Assembly (NCBI GenBank): GCA_963920665.1
Contig: OY987269.1
Coordinates: 7,008,501 to 7,072,500 of the forward strand
Origin: Straminergon stramineum
Lineage: Eukaryota; Streptophyta; Bryopsida; Hypnales; Calliergonaceae
DNA: 64,000 nucleotides
Direction: 5' to 3'
The position numbers and the translations under genes were made by a program. Position 1 is the first letter of the stretch. The number at the start of each line of letters is the position of its first letter. The notes beneath the pieces are model-generated. The model was not told the DNA's origin, made no database searches, and saw only the letters and a program-made list of their open reading frames with translations. Below, one piece after another: positions 9,624 through 20,779 of this stretch.

Positions 9624-12199
9624 AGGCAACGATTGAAGTCCTATCCAAAGTACAGAGAACTTAGTGTGTTTGTAGAAATTGAAGATCAATGGGATCAATC
9701 CCTAAGCGACCCCACCCTTTTCCATAGTTGTTTTCATTAGATCGTAAGCAGGACTGCTTGCTTAACTTACTGGGAGGTTGCTTTGCAGGATTTGTGATCG
9801 ATTTGTGAGACCTGGTCTTCGAAGACCATCCTGAAGTGGAGTAAGTTTGGGGTCTGTATCTTTTAAGTCTTCATAGCCCAGGTCATCGTGTTGTACAGTA
9901 CGGTACAGTACTCTGCTAATCTCTGCCTGTAAAAACCTTGACAAGACCAAATACTTCTCAGAGCATTTCTGAGGTCACAATCCTCTCCAAGGTCAAGCCT
10001 ACTAGATACCAGCTTCTGGAGGGCCAGGGTGAATTTGACCCCCTCTTTGCCCTGCAGTTTATCTATGGAAGAATACTGGAATTTCTTCTTTGCAACACAT
10101 GATACAATTCGAAAATTTTGAATTCATATTTGCAATAAATTAGAGGTCCCAAATTAGTCTGGAGAGATGAAGAAGTACAAAAGAACACTGCACAACATAG
10201 AGGGCAACTTCTTACATTTACCCTTGGCTGTGGCAATGAGGTGGGGGTGGGGTGGGGGGCAATCTTCCCTAGCCCTCCTGGCATGCCTTGGTGTAATTAA
10301 TATTGACTGCCATTGATTCTCCTCAAGAGTTTCAATTTTCACCCCTCTTTGAACTTTTGGACACATGACGTTTACATTCACTCTTTTACAAGTGATAAAA
10401 GTTCACTCACCAATGTGAGTGACATGCAAACAAGACTGGTCAGCTTTCCCAAGCCAACAACTGCTCCTGGAAGTCCACACAACTGCCTTTTCAAACTGAA
10501 TAGCCATCCGCTGAAGGTTGGGTTAGGTCCTTACGCTGCTGCTGTGGTTGTTGGGCTCCAGCAACATCGACGACAAGGCCCCTCAACTGAAAAGAATGAT
10601 AATATAAGCATTTAAATATATATATATAAAATAGTGATTGTGCTTTCTTTGGGAGATCACGAAATCGAGCTCACTGGAGAGATCATTCTCGTTACTACAA
10701 GAGCCAAACTTTGTTGAGATCAAAATGCTTGTTTTCTAAACTCACTTCGTTTCCTTAGGACAAAAACATATACCCAAACTCGTAGGCTTGCAAGCTCAAA
10801 TTGTAGCACCCCCGTTCTCCGGCACCGATTGAAATAAGGATTATATTCTCAAAAAACTCATCTTCAAAAAAAGTTTCGAAAAATCATGTCAAAAATTGAG
10901 ACCTTAAGAACCTACCCAAACCTTGAAGAGTCCCTCAAGGGGATTGTTGGGTCTTTGGGGATTAATTTGAATGCACAAATTAGTCAAAAGTCAATTTGTA
11001 AATATTGATCTAAGCATCAAAAAGAAATTTTTGGTTTGAAGAAAGTTTCATCATTTTGAAGATAACAAGTAAGCAAAAAGAGCCTCAAAGTTGACATCAT
11101 AATATGGTATCAAGCATTGTTAACTAAGTTCAAGATGCTTCATTTCCTATTGGTAGCCTCAAAGAACTTTTGACTTCCCATTGGTTACTTATTATCTTTC
11201 AAAAACTTATATTGATTTCAGAGACTACTAGTATGGGAATCCATTACAATGCTTAAACAAAGTGTCATAAAATAGATGGAGTTATAATTATGGGTGAAGA
11301 TACCTTAATCCCTCAAGGCCAAGTAGTTGTTCTCAAGCAATTGAAAATTTAATTGGATAGATTCCTATGATGCCAATTTTTAACACAAATTTTGAAATTT
11401 TGACACAAGGTGTGCATATGTTCCTCGTAGGTAGAAATGTTATTTTATTTTATTTCTAATTAGGTGCCTTGATCAAAAGTTGTTGTCCAAAACAGTCCGA
11501 GCACTTGAGAAATCTTTTGCTGAGTTCCACATTTACCTTCAAAATTTGGTAGTTATATAATTGATAAATATATAGGATATAAATGTCTAAAAAAATTAAT
11601 CATGTATAGTGTAAAAATTTCAATCTAAGAGGTCTTAAAGTTTGTTGACACTGTTGGATAAGGTCAAAAAAACTTTTTTGTTCTGACTTCAAATACTATA
11701 AACTTTCAATCCATGCACTAAAGTCAAAGTTTCCACACATTCTTCATGTATCCTCTAGTACAAAATTACCAAGTTGAACCTAAAAAGAAACCTTTTTTTG
11801 CATTTTTTCTTGATGATAAAAAAAATAGCAATTTTTTCCTATAAGACCAAAAAATTAGAAATGTGTTCTAGTCCTTCAAGGATTAGTACTAACAATGGTT
11901 ACACAAATGACTAATCTTATTTTTTATACCAATTGACTTCTATTGGTAAAAAAAACTCATCTATTTATTAATCTTTTCATAATGGAAATGGAGTTGTCTA
12001 CTATCATTTATCAATGCTCTATGACCTACAATTTTGAACACGCATGTGAAATTCAAATCTTGATAGTGAGATCTCAACAAATATGAAAATTGCAAAAGAA
12101 ATTCAAATTCTAGGATGAACATTTGATCTCAACAAATTAAATAATTCTTTGAATGCAAATGGGATTGTTCATTGTCATAAAAGTATGTAACCGCTCACT
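9624..12199. other. Intergenic, no gene seen
   Basis: Positions 9,700-10,600 are less AT-rich and contain several short open frames on both strands (largest 100 residues at 10313-10615), none with recognisable motifs. A G-rich tract lies at about 10241-10260, and a short TA repeat at about 10615-10628. Positions 10,650-12,199 are strongly AT-rich and look like old repeat DNA. Confidence 0.4.
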
Positions 12200-13486
12200 T
12201 TAACCCCTATGTAGTCCATATTACATTTTTGCTTTGGTATGAATCACGAGTTGATTTGAATACAAGGTTTTGTCAAATACATATGACAAACACTTTTTGT
12301 GAGAGTCAACACATCATTGCCAACAATGACAAATTCATGAGAATTTTTTAAGGGATTCTATTCTCTTTTTGATAATTCAATATATATTGAAAAGAGCCAA
12401 ATATCAAGTGTCTCAAATATTTCTTTTTCATGAGGCATCTTGGACGAATTGACAAAGAAATGGTCCAAAATTGGATATTTATTTTTTTGGTTTGCACATT
12501 GTCAAGTCCTCTAGTATTTCTTCCAAGTCTTTTCCAAACATTGTTGCATGTCCACTCACAAAAAACTGACACACTTCACCCTCTCCAAAAATACATTGAA
12601 ATACCTCATACCAATGCTTTTTTTATATTGGCAAAAGAGAGTCATTTTTCCGGACATTTTTCTCTTTAAAAAGGGCTAATTTGCCCTCCAATAGGAAAAA
12701 ACACAACAAAAAATCAATAAAATTGCCTCATATTACCTACACCTCTTCAAAAAGGTGTCAAAGATGGGTTAGTTTAGGAACTAAAATTGCCAAAAATATG
12801 GGATATGAATTGCTACAAATCCTTAGAAAAGACCCTCTTGGAACTCATCCAACCTTCGGATGTTGGATTGATCAAGTGGCCTCTTGGCTTCTTGGTAAAG
12901 TCCTTAATCCTTAAGCACTCCAATGTCTACTTTCTCAATGATAAATATATTGAAACTCCAGTTTCATCCTCATTAATGCTTGGATGGAAGTCATTCTAAT
13001 TTGTAGAGATTTTTTATCAAGTTGTCCTATCTAATGGTTAGATTTGGTGTTACTAGAGAATATATTTTTCTAAAATAAAAAATGCGCAAGTATGCCAAGT
13101 GGTTGACCAAGTCAAAATTGCATTGACTCTAGTTCAAAACTAGAGTTGCAAAAATGAGGTCATAAATTTTAAGAACACAAAAATCTCAAAAAATCACCAT
13201 GTCAAGAAAAACTCATTTCAAATCCATTCCAACAAAGTTTACTAAAAAAATGATAATATTTTTCTTGTAATCGAATTTGGAAGGAATTTTGAAATTTCTT
13301 GTTCAAAACTTAAAAGAAAATATTGGTGACAACACTGGAGAATCTAACCATGTGGATGAAATCTAAAACTCAAAATCTACAACTTTTAATTGTATATGAA
13401 TTTGAAAATATTCTTTCAAATAGTACTTTATGATGATTTTTCTCAAATCCTGAATTCTTGGAGACCACTGGATGTTTAGGGGTTAA
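12200..13486. mobile_element. Dispersed repeat copy C, full element with TTAA ends
   Basis: The left end reads TTAACCCCTATGTAGTCCAT. The right end, reverse complemented, reads TTAACCCCTAAACATCCAGT. This gives a short TIR of about 10 bp beginning with TTAA and an element of about 1.29 kb. The right 590 bp match copies A (to 5142) and B (to 8914). The open frames at 12348-12999 are short and overlapping, with no transposase motif. Confidence 0.55.
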
Positions 13487-16480
13487 TCGACATTTCTTTT
13501 GGGTAGGGTAAGCTTTATCCTTCCTTCGCCATCAACTTCTTTTATAATTCTTTTAATTTATGTGTTTGAAACCTTGAATATAACAAATTCTTTTGGAGCT
13601 TTGTATCCTTCTCGGCAAGGATGAGAGTTTGAATTCTGTAGGCTTTTCATCATTAATCACAGGCTATAAACAACATTATGAAAGTTTGAAGAAGGAGACG
13701 ATCCAATGATAAGATTAGAGGTTACTTATTGTTTTCATTGCAAATAAAACATGCTTCTTATTTTTGTCAGACTCTGTGAAATGCATCTGTTATTGGGTAA
13801 CTTGGAAATTTTTGCAATTAAGTGGATGAGTTCGTGATTGGCATGCATGTACCTTGTGAATCTCTGTGAGGGTTATGAAGGGAAGATTGGTGAGGATTTT
13901 AATTTGAAGTTGAAAATGAGGACGTGTTCAGAAGCTTTGTTCTGGGCCATTCTTAGTGCTTCATTTTTAAAGCCTCTGTATCCTTTTCAACTGCTTTGCA
14001 CATTGCTAAGAAGTTCCTAGGGTTTAGAACGGAATTGTAAGCTGCTCACAATGTTTTCAAGATCAGCGCTTGCTCACTTCTTTGTAAGTAGTTTCAAATT
14101 CGAGTTTTACAGACCCATTTAATAGTAGTAGTTCCAAGGCTGCTAATACGAACACCTGGATAGGCACTAGTTCCGGGCTAGGGTCTGATGCTACCAATCG
14201 GAATATCCCTGATTGAAAAACATTCAAAGTGCACATTGTCAAAGAACCGGAAGGCGGTGGCTTCTGCTCATTGCAATCCTACTGTGCATCTTTTGCCTTA
14301 AGGTTCACCAATTGAACTCCATGCAAATGGCCTTGTTGAAGTGAATCCATCAAATCAACGGTTTCTCCTGTGGGATTGTTTGATCGATGCTGGAAACCAT
14401 GGAACGAATGCTACTTCAACAAAACTCTTTGATGGCCGAGAGAAAAAAAACCAAAAAATCTTGTGAGGTACTCGCAAGTTTCAAGAATCTTGGGCAATCC
14501 AATTGCCATGGTCGGAATCCTCGACATGCTTGCATCAATTACATTCGACTTTCAAAAAATGATATGGATTGAAGGGTGTTGGTAATGGACAAATGCTGGA
14601 TGTGACTATTTCAGTTGATTTAATTTTGTGGGATTCTGAAGGCACTCAAAGTTTGATACCCTACACACTGCGGAATTGGTCAACTTCTCACTTCCTCACT
14701 TGTTTTTTGTGGTTACAAGGGGATTCCTTCTCTCGCTCCAGGGATTTTTCCGGAAATTTCCCACTCTTGACACTGGGTTTTCAGTGTGAGTTGGGTTAAG
14801 TTTGAGAAGTAAAATTATACCTCATAATCATATTCTTTTTAGAGTTATGGTGACCTTCTGATTAGATCTTTTCATTGAGCATGATTGAACAAGATCTAAC
14901 CATCGAGATTATCTCTAGTAATGTGATGCTGACACACATTGTGTTCAACCTCAACAAGTCGAGATTTCAAAACACGATCTGGAATGACTGAACATAGTGC
15001 ACTATAATGCACCATTTTGATCACATACTTGCAGTAGACCTGTTTGATTTTTCCAGGACTACAAATCAGATCAATACTATAAGACTTGTATTTAATTGAC
15101 ACATTAACGAAATCAGAATTTTCTACACAAATGAGAAATCATTTTGAAACAAATATATGCTAAATGTTATCTCTAACTTAGATGATGGAAAGTGGACATC
15201 TACTAGATTCTGAGTAGAGGCAAAGATAAAGCATCCAGATGTAGGCTATGGCATTTCAGGTTTTGAGCCAATTATTCAAAAATCCTTGTATATGTCAAAA
15301 TGGCTCGATGTAGCCAAACTATAGCATTTGAAATTGCTTGACAGAAGCCACACATCTATACGTGTCATACTTTTAAGAGATGGGCATTTATAACTCACAA
15401 TCTTGGACCATCTAAAAATGAGGTATATGAATGTCAGTTGGAAAGAGGAGAGTGAGTATGCCAATTCAGCACATGTGATTATATCACAATTTCGGAGCTC
15501 TAAACGAGCTTTTGAACTGAATATTAATTGGAAAGACGAGATTCATTGTGACAATTCAGCACCTGTGATTATGAAGTGCTCACCGAAACAACAAATGGAG
15601 TTTTAGACACTATAAGTCGCTCATTATTCAGCCACGGATAGGTACTAGAAACAAAAACAAACCGTGAATGCCAACGAAACCTCCCAGCCTAAATAAATTG
15701 CATGATTTGTTTCTTATTAACAACAAATGTCCCATGCTTTAGCTGGAGATCTAAAACCTTCAGTTCATAATACATCCGTAGATCAATTTTTTCTTAATCG
15801 GCACTCACTATGAAGATGCTTCATTTTTTCAATTTCACAGAATTATCCTCTTCCAGACCTTGAAGCAGTTTATAACCAAGACTCAGGCTTCCTCTTCACA
15901 TTTGGACAGCAGGCACCGGCCTTCACCTTTCAGTAATGCCTTCCTTCTATTTCATTGTTTCCTGCACCTAATTAATCTCCATGATACTGATGTAGTTTCC
16001 TCCAAATTTCTGGAAGCAGGGATGGCAATCAGCCATTCATCAAGAGTAGCTCATTTCGAACTCATAATGAATTCTTTCCTCACAGATAAGGATTTCATAA
16101 GGATTTCTTTTGACACTCAATCTCAAGGTTTTCATTCGTCACAAACTTGCGAAATGTCTTCAATAATGCCAAAAATGAGCTTGATGCCTTGAATTTCTAC
16201 TCTAGTTGGTAATGGGGCCACATTGATATCGTGAAGAAAAGATAAAATCATGGTAACAGCGGTAGCAGGGTAAATTGTTTGGTCTCCAGCCATGTCGCGA
16301 TGGTTTGTAAGATATAGACACCAACTTATACTATTTTTAATTGTAATTTTTCTATCTGTGTTTCATACTTTACTAAAAGAAGAAAGTTTTGTCGAATTTT
16401 CAGTCCTTTCTGGGGATGAATTTGGCGAAATGCAGTAAAATACAGTAAAAGCTCCAAATTTCTAGATACTTGTCGCAAAG
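13487..16480. other. Intergenic, no gene supported
   Basis: No recognisable gene. Short open frames exist (60-110 residues) without motifs. A 90-bp direct duplication lies at 15438-15606: the words TTGGAAAGA, CAATTCAGCAC and TGTGATTAT recur exactly 90 bp apart, in frame within a 67-codon open frame (15403-15606). This gives a 30-residue repeat with NSA and SSK/AFEL-type words. It could be a gene remnant but is too short to call. Confidence 0.4.
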
Positions 16481-17154
16481 GCCTGAGGGAGGGGTCGGAT
16501 TTTTGTGCCAGATAGCCCCCCCCAAAATACACTGATGAGTGGTAAGTGCCTTTGCGTGTAACTCATTACTTCAGACGTCGACCATGGATGACCAATTGAC
16601 CATTTCCTGTAATTGTGAGGTCCATACGTCTTCTCATTGCAGACAAACTGAACCACTTGAACTGTGCATGTAGCTATTGTACTGCAGGCTTCCGGCTGGC
16701 ATGGTGACCCCGCCCCAAGTCGTGATTTATTTGCGGGACCGTGCCTTGAGGAAAACAATAAAGAACAGCTGGTAACGTGACTTTGCCGGCAGTTTTGCGT
16801 GCGTCGAACAACCTGGGGTCGGATAGCGATGCATCTCCAGTGAATCTGGAATCGATTCGAAGGCACCCAATCTGAAATCAACGCGTGGCCACGCTGCATG
16901 GTCTCAGTGCACAAAAGTCGACAGTTTGGAACTGTGCATGTAGGACCCTACAGTAGGCGAAGTCAGAGATGGGCTGGCAGCCGGGTCGCAGATGAACAGT
17001 TGTGAACAGTGAAACCCCAGAAGCCCAAGAAAACGCCAAGTTTGGTGCTTTGCTTCGTGTTTGTGTAAAGCTACTCTTTTTCTTGACATGCTCGGACGTT
17101 GCTCTCGTCTCTGTCGTCTGCCCCACCCTGCTGCCTTGTCGATCTCAAGCTGTG
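16481..17154 (+). promoter_or_regulatory. Likely promoter and 5' UTR of the kinase-NB-ARC-LRR gene
   Basis: This stretch is clearly GC-richer than its surroundings and lies just before a strong donor-like site (CTGTG/GTGAGT, cut after 17154). It has no plus-strand coding frame. It contains one copy (16693-16890) of a block repeated at 17455-17647, and the word GAACTGTGCATGTAG occurs at 16659 and again 270 bp later. A pyrimidine-rich leader (CTCTCGTCTCTGTCGTCTG) lies just upstream of the donor. No TATA box or transcription start could be fixed; the assignment is inferred from position and composition. Confidence 0.4.
16693..16890. repeat. Duplicated GC-richer block, copy 1
   Basis: Homologous to 17455-17647. 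Shared words in order are GCCTTGAGGAAA, TGACTTTGC, CAGTTTTGC, GTCGAAC, GCATCTCCAGTGAATCTGGA and AAGGCACCCAATCTGAAATC. The two copies differ by substitutions and small indels, so the duplication is not recent. Confidence 0.8.
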
Positions 17155-17945
17155 GTGAGTATTTGTTTTTTTTAGTCCCGTTTTGCCGTATGGATCTTAA
17201 GCTTCTGTCCATGTTTCTGAAGTTAGCTATGGTGAGTGGTTCTTTTAGTCCCGTTTTGCCGTATGGATCTGAAGCTTCTGTCCATGTTTCTGAAGTTAGC
17301 TATGGTGAGTGGTTTTTTTAGTCCCGGTTTGCCGTATGGTGAGTGGTTTTGGTAGTCCTGATTTGCAATACCTATCTCAAGCTTCTGTCCCTGTTTTTAA
17401 AGCTAGTTACCTTCCGAAAAAGGCTCGCAGCATTAGTATTGTGGAGTCCCTAACGACTGGCACGTGACTCCCAAGCCTTGAATTCTTCGTGGGCCATGCG
17501 GACCAAGCCTTGAGGAAAGCATTAAAAACTGGGAACCTGACTTTGCTGTGCAGTTTTGCAGATGTCGAACCATGAGAGGATAACCATGCATCTCCAGTGA
17601 ATCTGGAATCAATTAGAAGGCACCCAATCTGAAATCAACGCATGGCCGTTCCTCTTCTCATTGCAGGCACTGTTTTGCTATATGCATCTCAAGCAGATGT
17701 GTATGTCTCTTAAGCTTTAGCCGTGGTGAGTGGTTTGGCTGGTCTCATTCTATACCGATTTCAAGCTTACATCAGTGTATCTTGATCTAGTCATATTTTG
17801 CCATTGATATTGATCTGAAGCTTCTATCCATGTGTCTCACCATGTGGTGTGTCGTTCTTCTTCTAGAGTTCCAGTTCTATTTTCCGATACGGATGTGAAG
17901 CTTATGTCCATGCATGTGTCTCAAGTTGTGGTGAAGTTCACCTGG
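17150..17945 (+). repeat. Degenerate minisatellite carrying repeated splice-donor-like sites
   Basis: Two clear units of about 73-77 bp (about 17160-17310) contain TTTTGCCGTATGGATCT, AAGCTTCTGTCCATGTTTCT and GAAGTTAGCTATGGTGAGTG. A truncated third unit follows, and more decayed ones continue to about 17945, recognisable by GAAGCTT(C/A)TGTCCATG words. The duplicated block 17455-17647 interrupts the series. GTGAGT, the consensus plant 5' splice site, occurs at 17155, 17232, 17305, 17339 and 17726, usually after TATG or TGTG. Confidence 0.7.
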
Positions 17946-18928
17946 TCCTGTTTAGCTAGTATTGTTTCCCCATAATGTCAAGTCCAATGTTTGAGACTCA
18001 ATGTCTATAACTTTTGCATTATGGATCCAAATGACTCAAGATTCATAGGCAAGGTTTTCATAACTATTATACAATATACCTCTTTATTCCTTTTTTTAAA
18101 AATTCAAAAATGTTTTACTATCTAAAAATATCCCCAATTGATTGTCATACTTGTCAATTTGGAAGAAGGTAGTATTAATTTTAGCCCAAAATAATGAAGT
18201 TCGAGATGAAATTAGGAGGGCATCATATTTTAATAAACTAGTAGCTATTTTTCAAAAGAATTTTAAAAATAGTAAATTTTCTATTGTACAAAAGTTCAAA
18301 AAGTGAATTTCTTATTATTTGTATTTTGAAACATGTAAAATATTATTTTGGTGGTTCATTTGGTGAATGACCATCTCTATAGAATTGTTACTAATGTTCC
18401 TATAACCAAAGAGTTATAATTAAGGCATTGAATACAAAATAAGATTAAAAAAATAAATTATTATTAATTCTAAAAGTGACTAGTGAATCACTTTTACCTA
18501 TTTTATTAAATTATTTGGGAAGAAATGTTGAATTTGGTAGCTGGTACTAGTATTGAATCTTTTGGCATTTGATACAAAGTTTTCTTAGAAGGCAACTCTT
18601 TTGTGATTGTACAATAGTAAATCGTTGATATGGCCAAAAATCTTCACTTGCAAATAATTGATAATGTGTATCATGGATACTTGCTATATTCATATTGACT
18701 TATTTTCTAGGCATATGAATGCCTTTCATATCTTCATTGTTTTTAGTGTAAATATGTGAGGGATTGGTCGATTAGCAATCTTGTTGCTTAGTATTCAACT
18801 TCTTCCACCAACTTCTTTGAACTAGATGGATCACTACAATTATTTGAAAATTTGTTCAAATATAACTATAGTTTTAAAATAACTATTAAGATGTGGATAT
18901 TCTCATGGTGATTAATTTGTCATTGCAG
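17155..18928 (+). other. Proposed 5' UTR (leader) intron
   Basis: The donor GTGAGT starts at 17155 after CTGTG. The acceptor TTTGTCATTGCAG ends at 18928, 48 bp before the kinase start codon. The intron would be about 1.77 kb, with a repeat-rich 5' part and a strongly AT-rich 3' part, as expected of a plant intron. An in-frame TAA at 18965-18967 shows that the sequence between the acceptor and the ATG is untranslated. Transcript data are absent, so this is inference from splice signals; other donors in 17232-17731 could be used instead. Confidence 0.45.
17455..17647. repeat. Duplicated GC-richer block, copy 2
   Basis: Second copy of 16693-16890, lying inside the proposed leader intron. It keeps GCATCTCCAGTGAATCTGGA and GGCACCCAATCTGAAATCAA. 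It is followed by CTTCTCATTGCAG (ending about 17666), a possible alternative acceptor that also occurs at about 16631 upstream of copy 1. Confidence 0.75.
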
Positions 18929-18976
18929 AGAGATTTGACCAACTCCTTGGATAACCTTCTGATGTAAGACATCAAT

Positions 18977-20608
18977 ATGGATATTTTCAAGGAAATGGAG
19001 ATTATGAAAGCTTTGAAAAATTGTGAAGAAAAAGTTGATTCAAATCAAGTATTCAATGCTAATCAATGCAAGAATTTAGTACATCACTTGAGCAATTTTG
19101 TACAAAGATTTCAAGAGATATTTAAGCTAGATACAAGAGCCTTTCAACCTCTATTGAAAGATGTTTGTAAAGTCACTTCAAAAGTTGAGATGTTGGTGGA
19201 AAGTTGTTCTCAAACTTGGTCTCTAGCACCTCTAATTCAAATGCACAACAAAGAAGCATTTAGAGAATTGCTTTTGGAAATGGTAGCTTGCTTGGAGGGG
19301 TTATTTGACATTGCATCACACATTGATTCATGTTTGAAAGGGATGGAGAATATTGTGGATTTTCAATTGTGTGTCACTACTTTTCTTCCATGTGATCTAG
19401 TAGAAATCGAAGATGATCAACACCAATTATGCAAAATATTGGAGAACAAATTGCATAATATGCAATCTGGATCACATGATTATGAATTAGCAAAGTATGT
19501 GCTACAATGGAGGGAGTGCATCTTGAAGGTAGAAGGCGGAGAAAGTGATCTAATTCAATTCCTTCCAAATGTTTCATTACCAGATTTTGGACAATTTCCT
19601 ACATGTCTTGCAAAAGATGTATTTTTGACAAAGTGGTTGGGCGTTGAAAATGTCACAAAGAAAATAGACTTGGATGGTTATGATGAGTTTGATATCATTA
19701 AGTTAGAGAAGGAAGTGCAGATTATGGCACAATTGAATCATCCAAACATTGTCAAGTTATTCTATTGTGGCTATTTTAAGGACTCTTTTGGAAAAAAACA
19801 CCTTCAATTTGGAATGGAGAAAGGCGAAATGAGTCTTCAAAAAATGCTTTTTGAAGATCCAAAGCAGAGAATTACATTCCCCGCCAAGTTGGATATAATA
19901 CTTCAAATTGTTAGTGGAGTGTTATACCTTCATGACATGAAAGTTGCACATCGTGACTTAAAGCCAGCCAATGTTGTAGTGAATAGAATGCAATGTCCAG
20001 AGTTAAAAGAAGATGGTTATGTATGTGCCAAATTAATTGATTTTGGTATTTCCAAGAATGAAGTGAAGGATAATATTCTTGATATGCCAAGCGGTATTCA
20101 TGGGACTCCTGTATATATTGCTCCTGAAGCATTAAAGGCCAATATGAAGTTGGATCCTTTGAAAACTGATGTGTTTAGTTTTGGATTAATTTGTTGTGAT
20201 ATATTACTCCAAAAAGAATGTGAAGATTTTGGATACAATCCTTTTAAAATTGCTAAAAGGCAAAAATCGGCCTTAATGGGCATTCCATTTTGTCAAGAAT
20301 TACGATCATTAATTGAGGATTGCTTGTCTATAGATCCAAATGGAAGACCTTCATTTGCAAAGATATATACAAATTTGATGGAGATAAAGAAGAAAGATTT
20401 CAAGACTAAGTGTATTTACAAGACGTTAATAAGAGATGATCAACCATTTTCACATTTCAATCTATTCATGCAACTTTCATCTTCTATCGTAACGATTGGA
20501 CAATGGTGGTCATGTATATGGAGATTGATTGTGTATGGTTTAAGGGCATTTATCATTAATTATGTATGGAGATTATATGTTCCAAAAAAGAATAATGAAT
20601 GTGTTGAG
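18977..20608 (+). CDS. Kinase-NB-ARC-LRR receptor, exon 1: helical domain plus protein kinase
   Basis: Residues 1-544 of the receptor. The ATG follows an in-frame TAA 12 bp upstream, which fixes the start. Residues about 1-190 are helical and resemble the MLKL-NTD/HeLo-like bundle found before plant ARM and kinase domains (NANQCKNLVHHL and LVESCSQ words). Residues about 200-470 are a protein kinase: VTKK with Lys229, alpha-C Glu246, HRD at 325-327 with LKPAN, DFG at 355-357, APE at 382-384, and DVFSFG. The glycine-rich loop lacks GxGxxG, so nucleotide binding may be atypical. Residues about 500-535 are hydrophobic and Trp-rich. The exon ends GAG/GTAAGA in phase 0. Reading through the intron adds 16 residues to a TAA at 20657-20659, so a 560-residue kinase-only form is possible. 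The kinase-NBS-LRR order is known in mosses; ligand and role are inferred as intracellular immune sensing or signalling. Confidence 0.88.
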
Positions 20609-20779
20609 GTAAGACAATACCAATTTGAAAAGCATTTTGTGCTTAATACCATATTCTAATTCATGAATTGGAGTTCATAATAGAAGGATGATTGCTATTT
20701 TTTTTTGAAATTTTATTATTGGGTTACTAAAATTTTGTTAAAATCAATTTGCTGATTGTGATAATTTTCTTATGCATAG
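20609..20779 (+). other. Intron 1 (phase 0)
   Basis: 171 bp, AT-rich, donor GTAAGA after GTTGAG, acceptor TTATGCATAG. Splicing joins codon 544 (GAG) to GAT of exon 2 with no codon split. Retention gives a stop after 16 extra codons. Confidence 0.85.

Noticed and set aside
10241..10260. G-quadruplex candidate
   Set aside because: Only three clear G-runs are present; a fourth requires splitting the last run, and no promoter is near.
10063..10615. Small open frames on both strands (73-100 residues)
   Set aside because: Low-complexity or motif-free, mutually overlapping, no splice or start context to support a gene.
14387..14799. Two adjacent plus-strand open frames as a possible gene
   Set aside because: No domain, no conserved motif and no convincing splice sites; could be remnant sequence but cannot be supported.
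16462..16914. Minus-strand open frame of 150 residues, and overlapping ones to 17212
   Set aside because: They lie in GC-richer promoter-like sequence, overlap one another in different frames, and have no recognisable motif; open length is expected from base composition.
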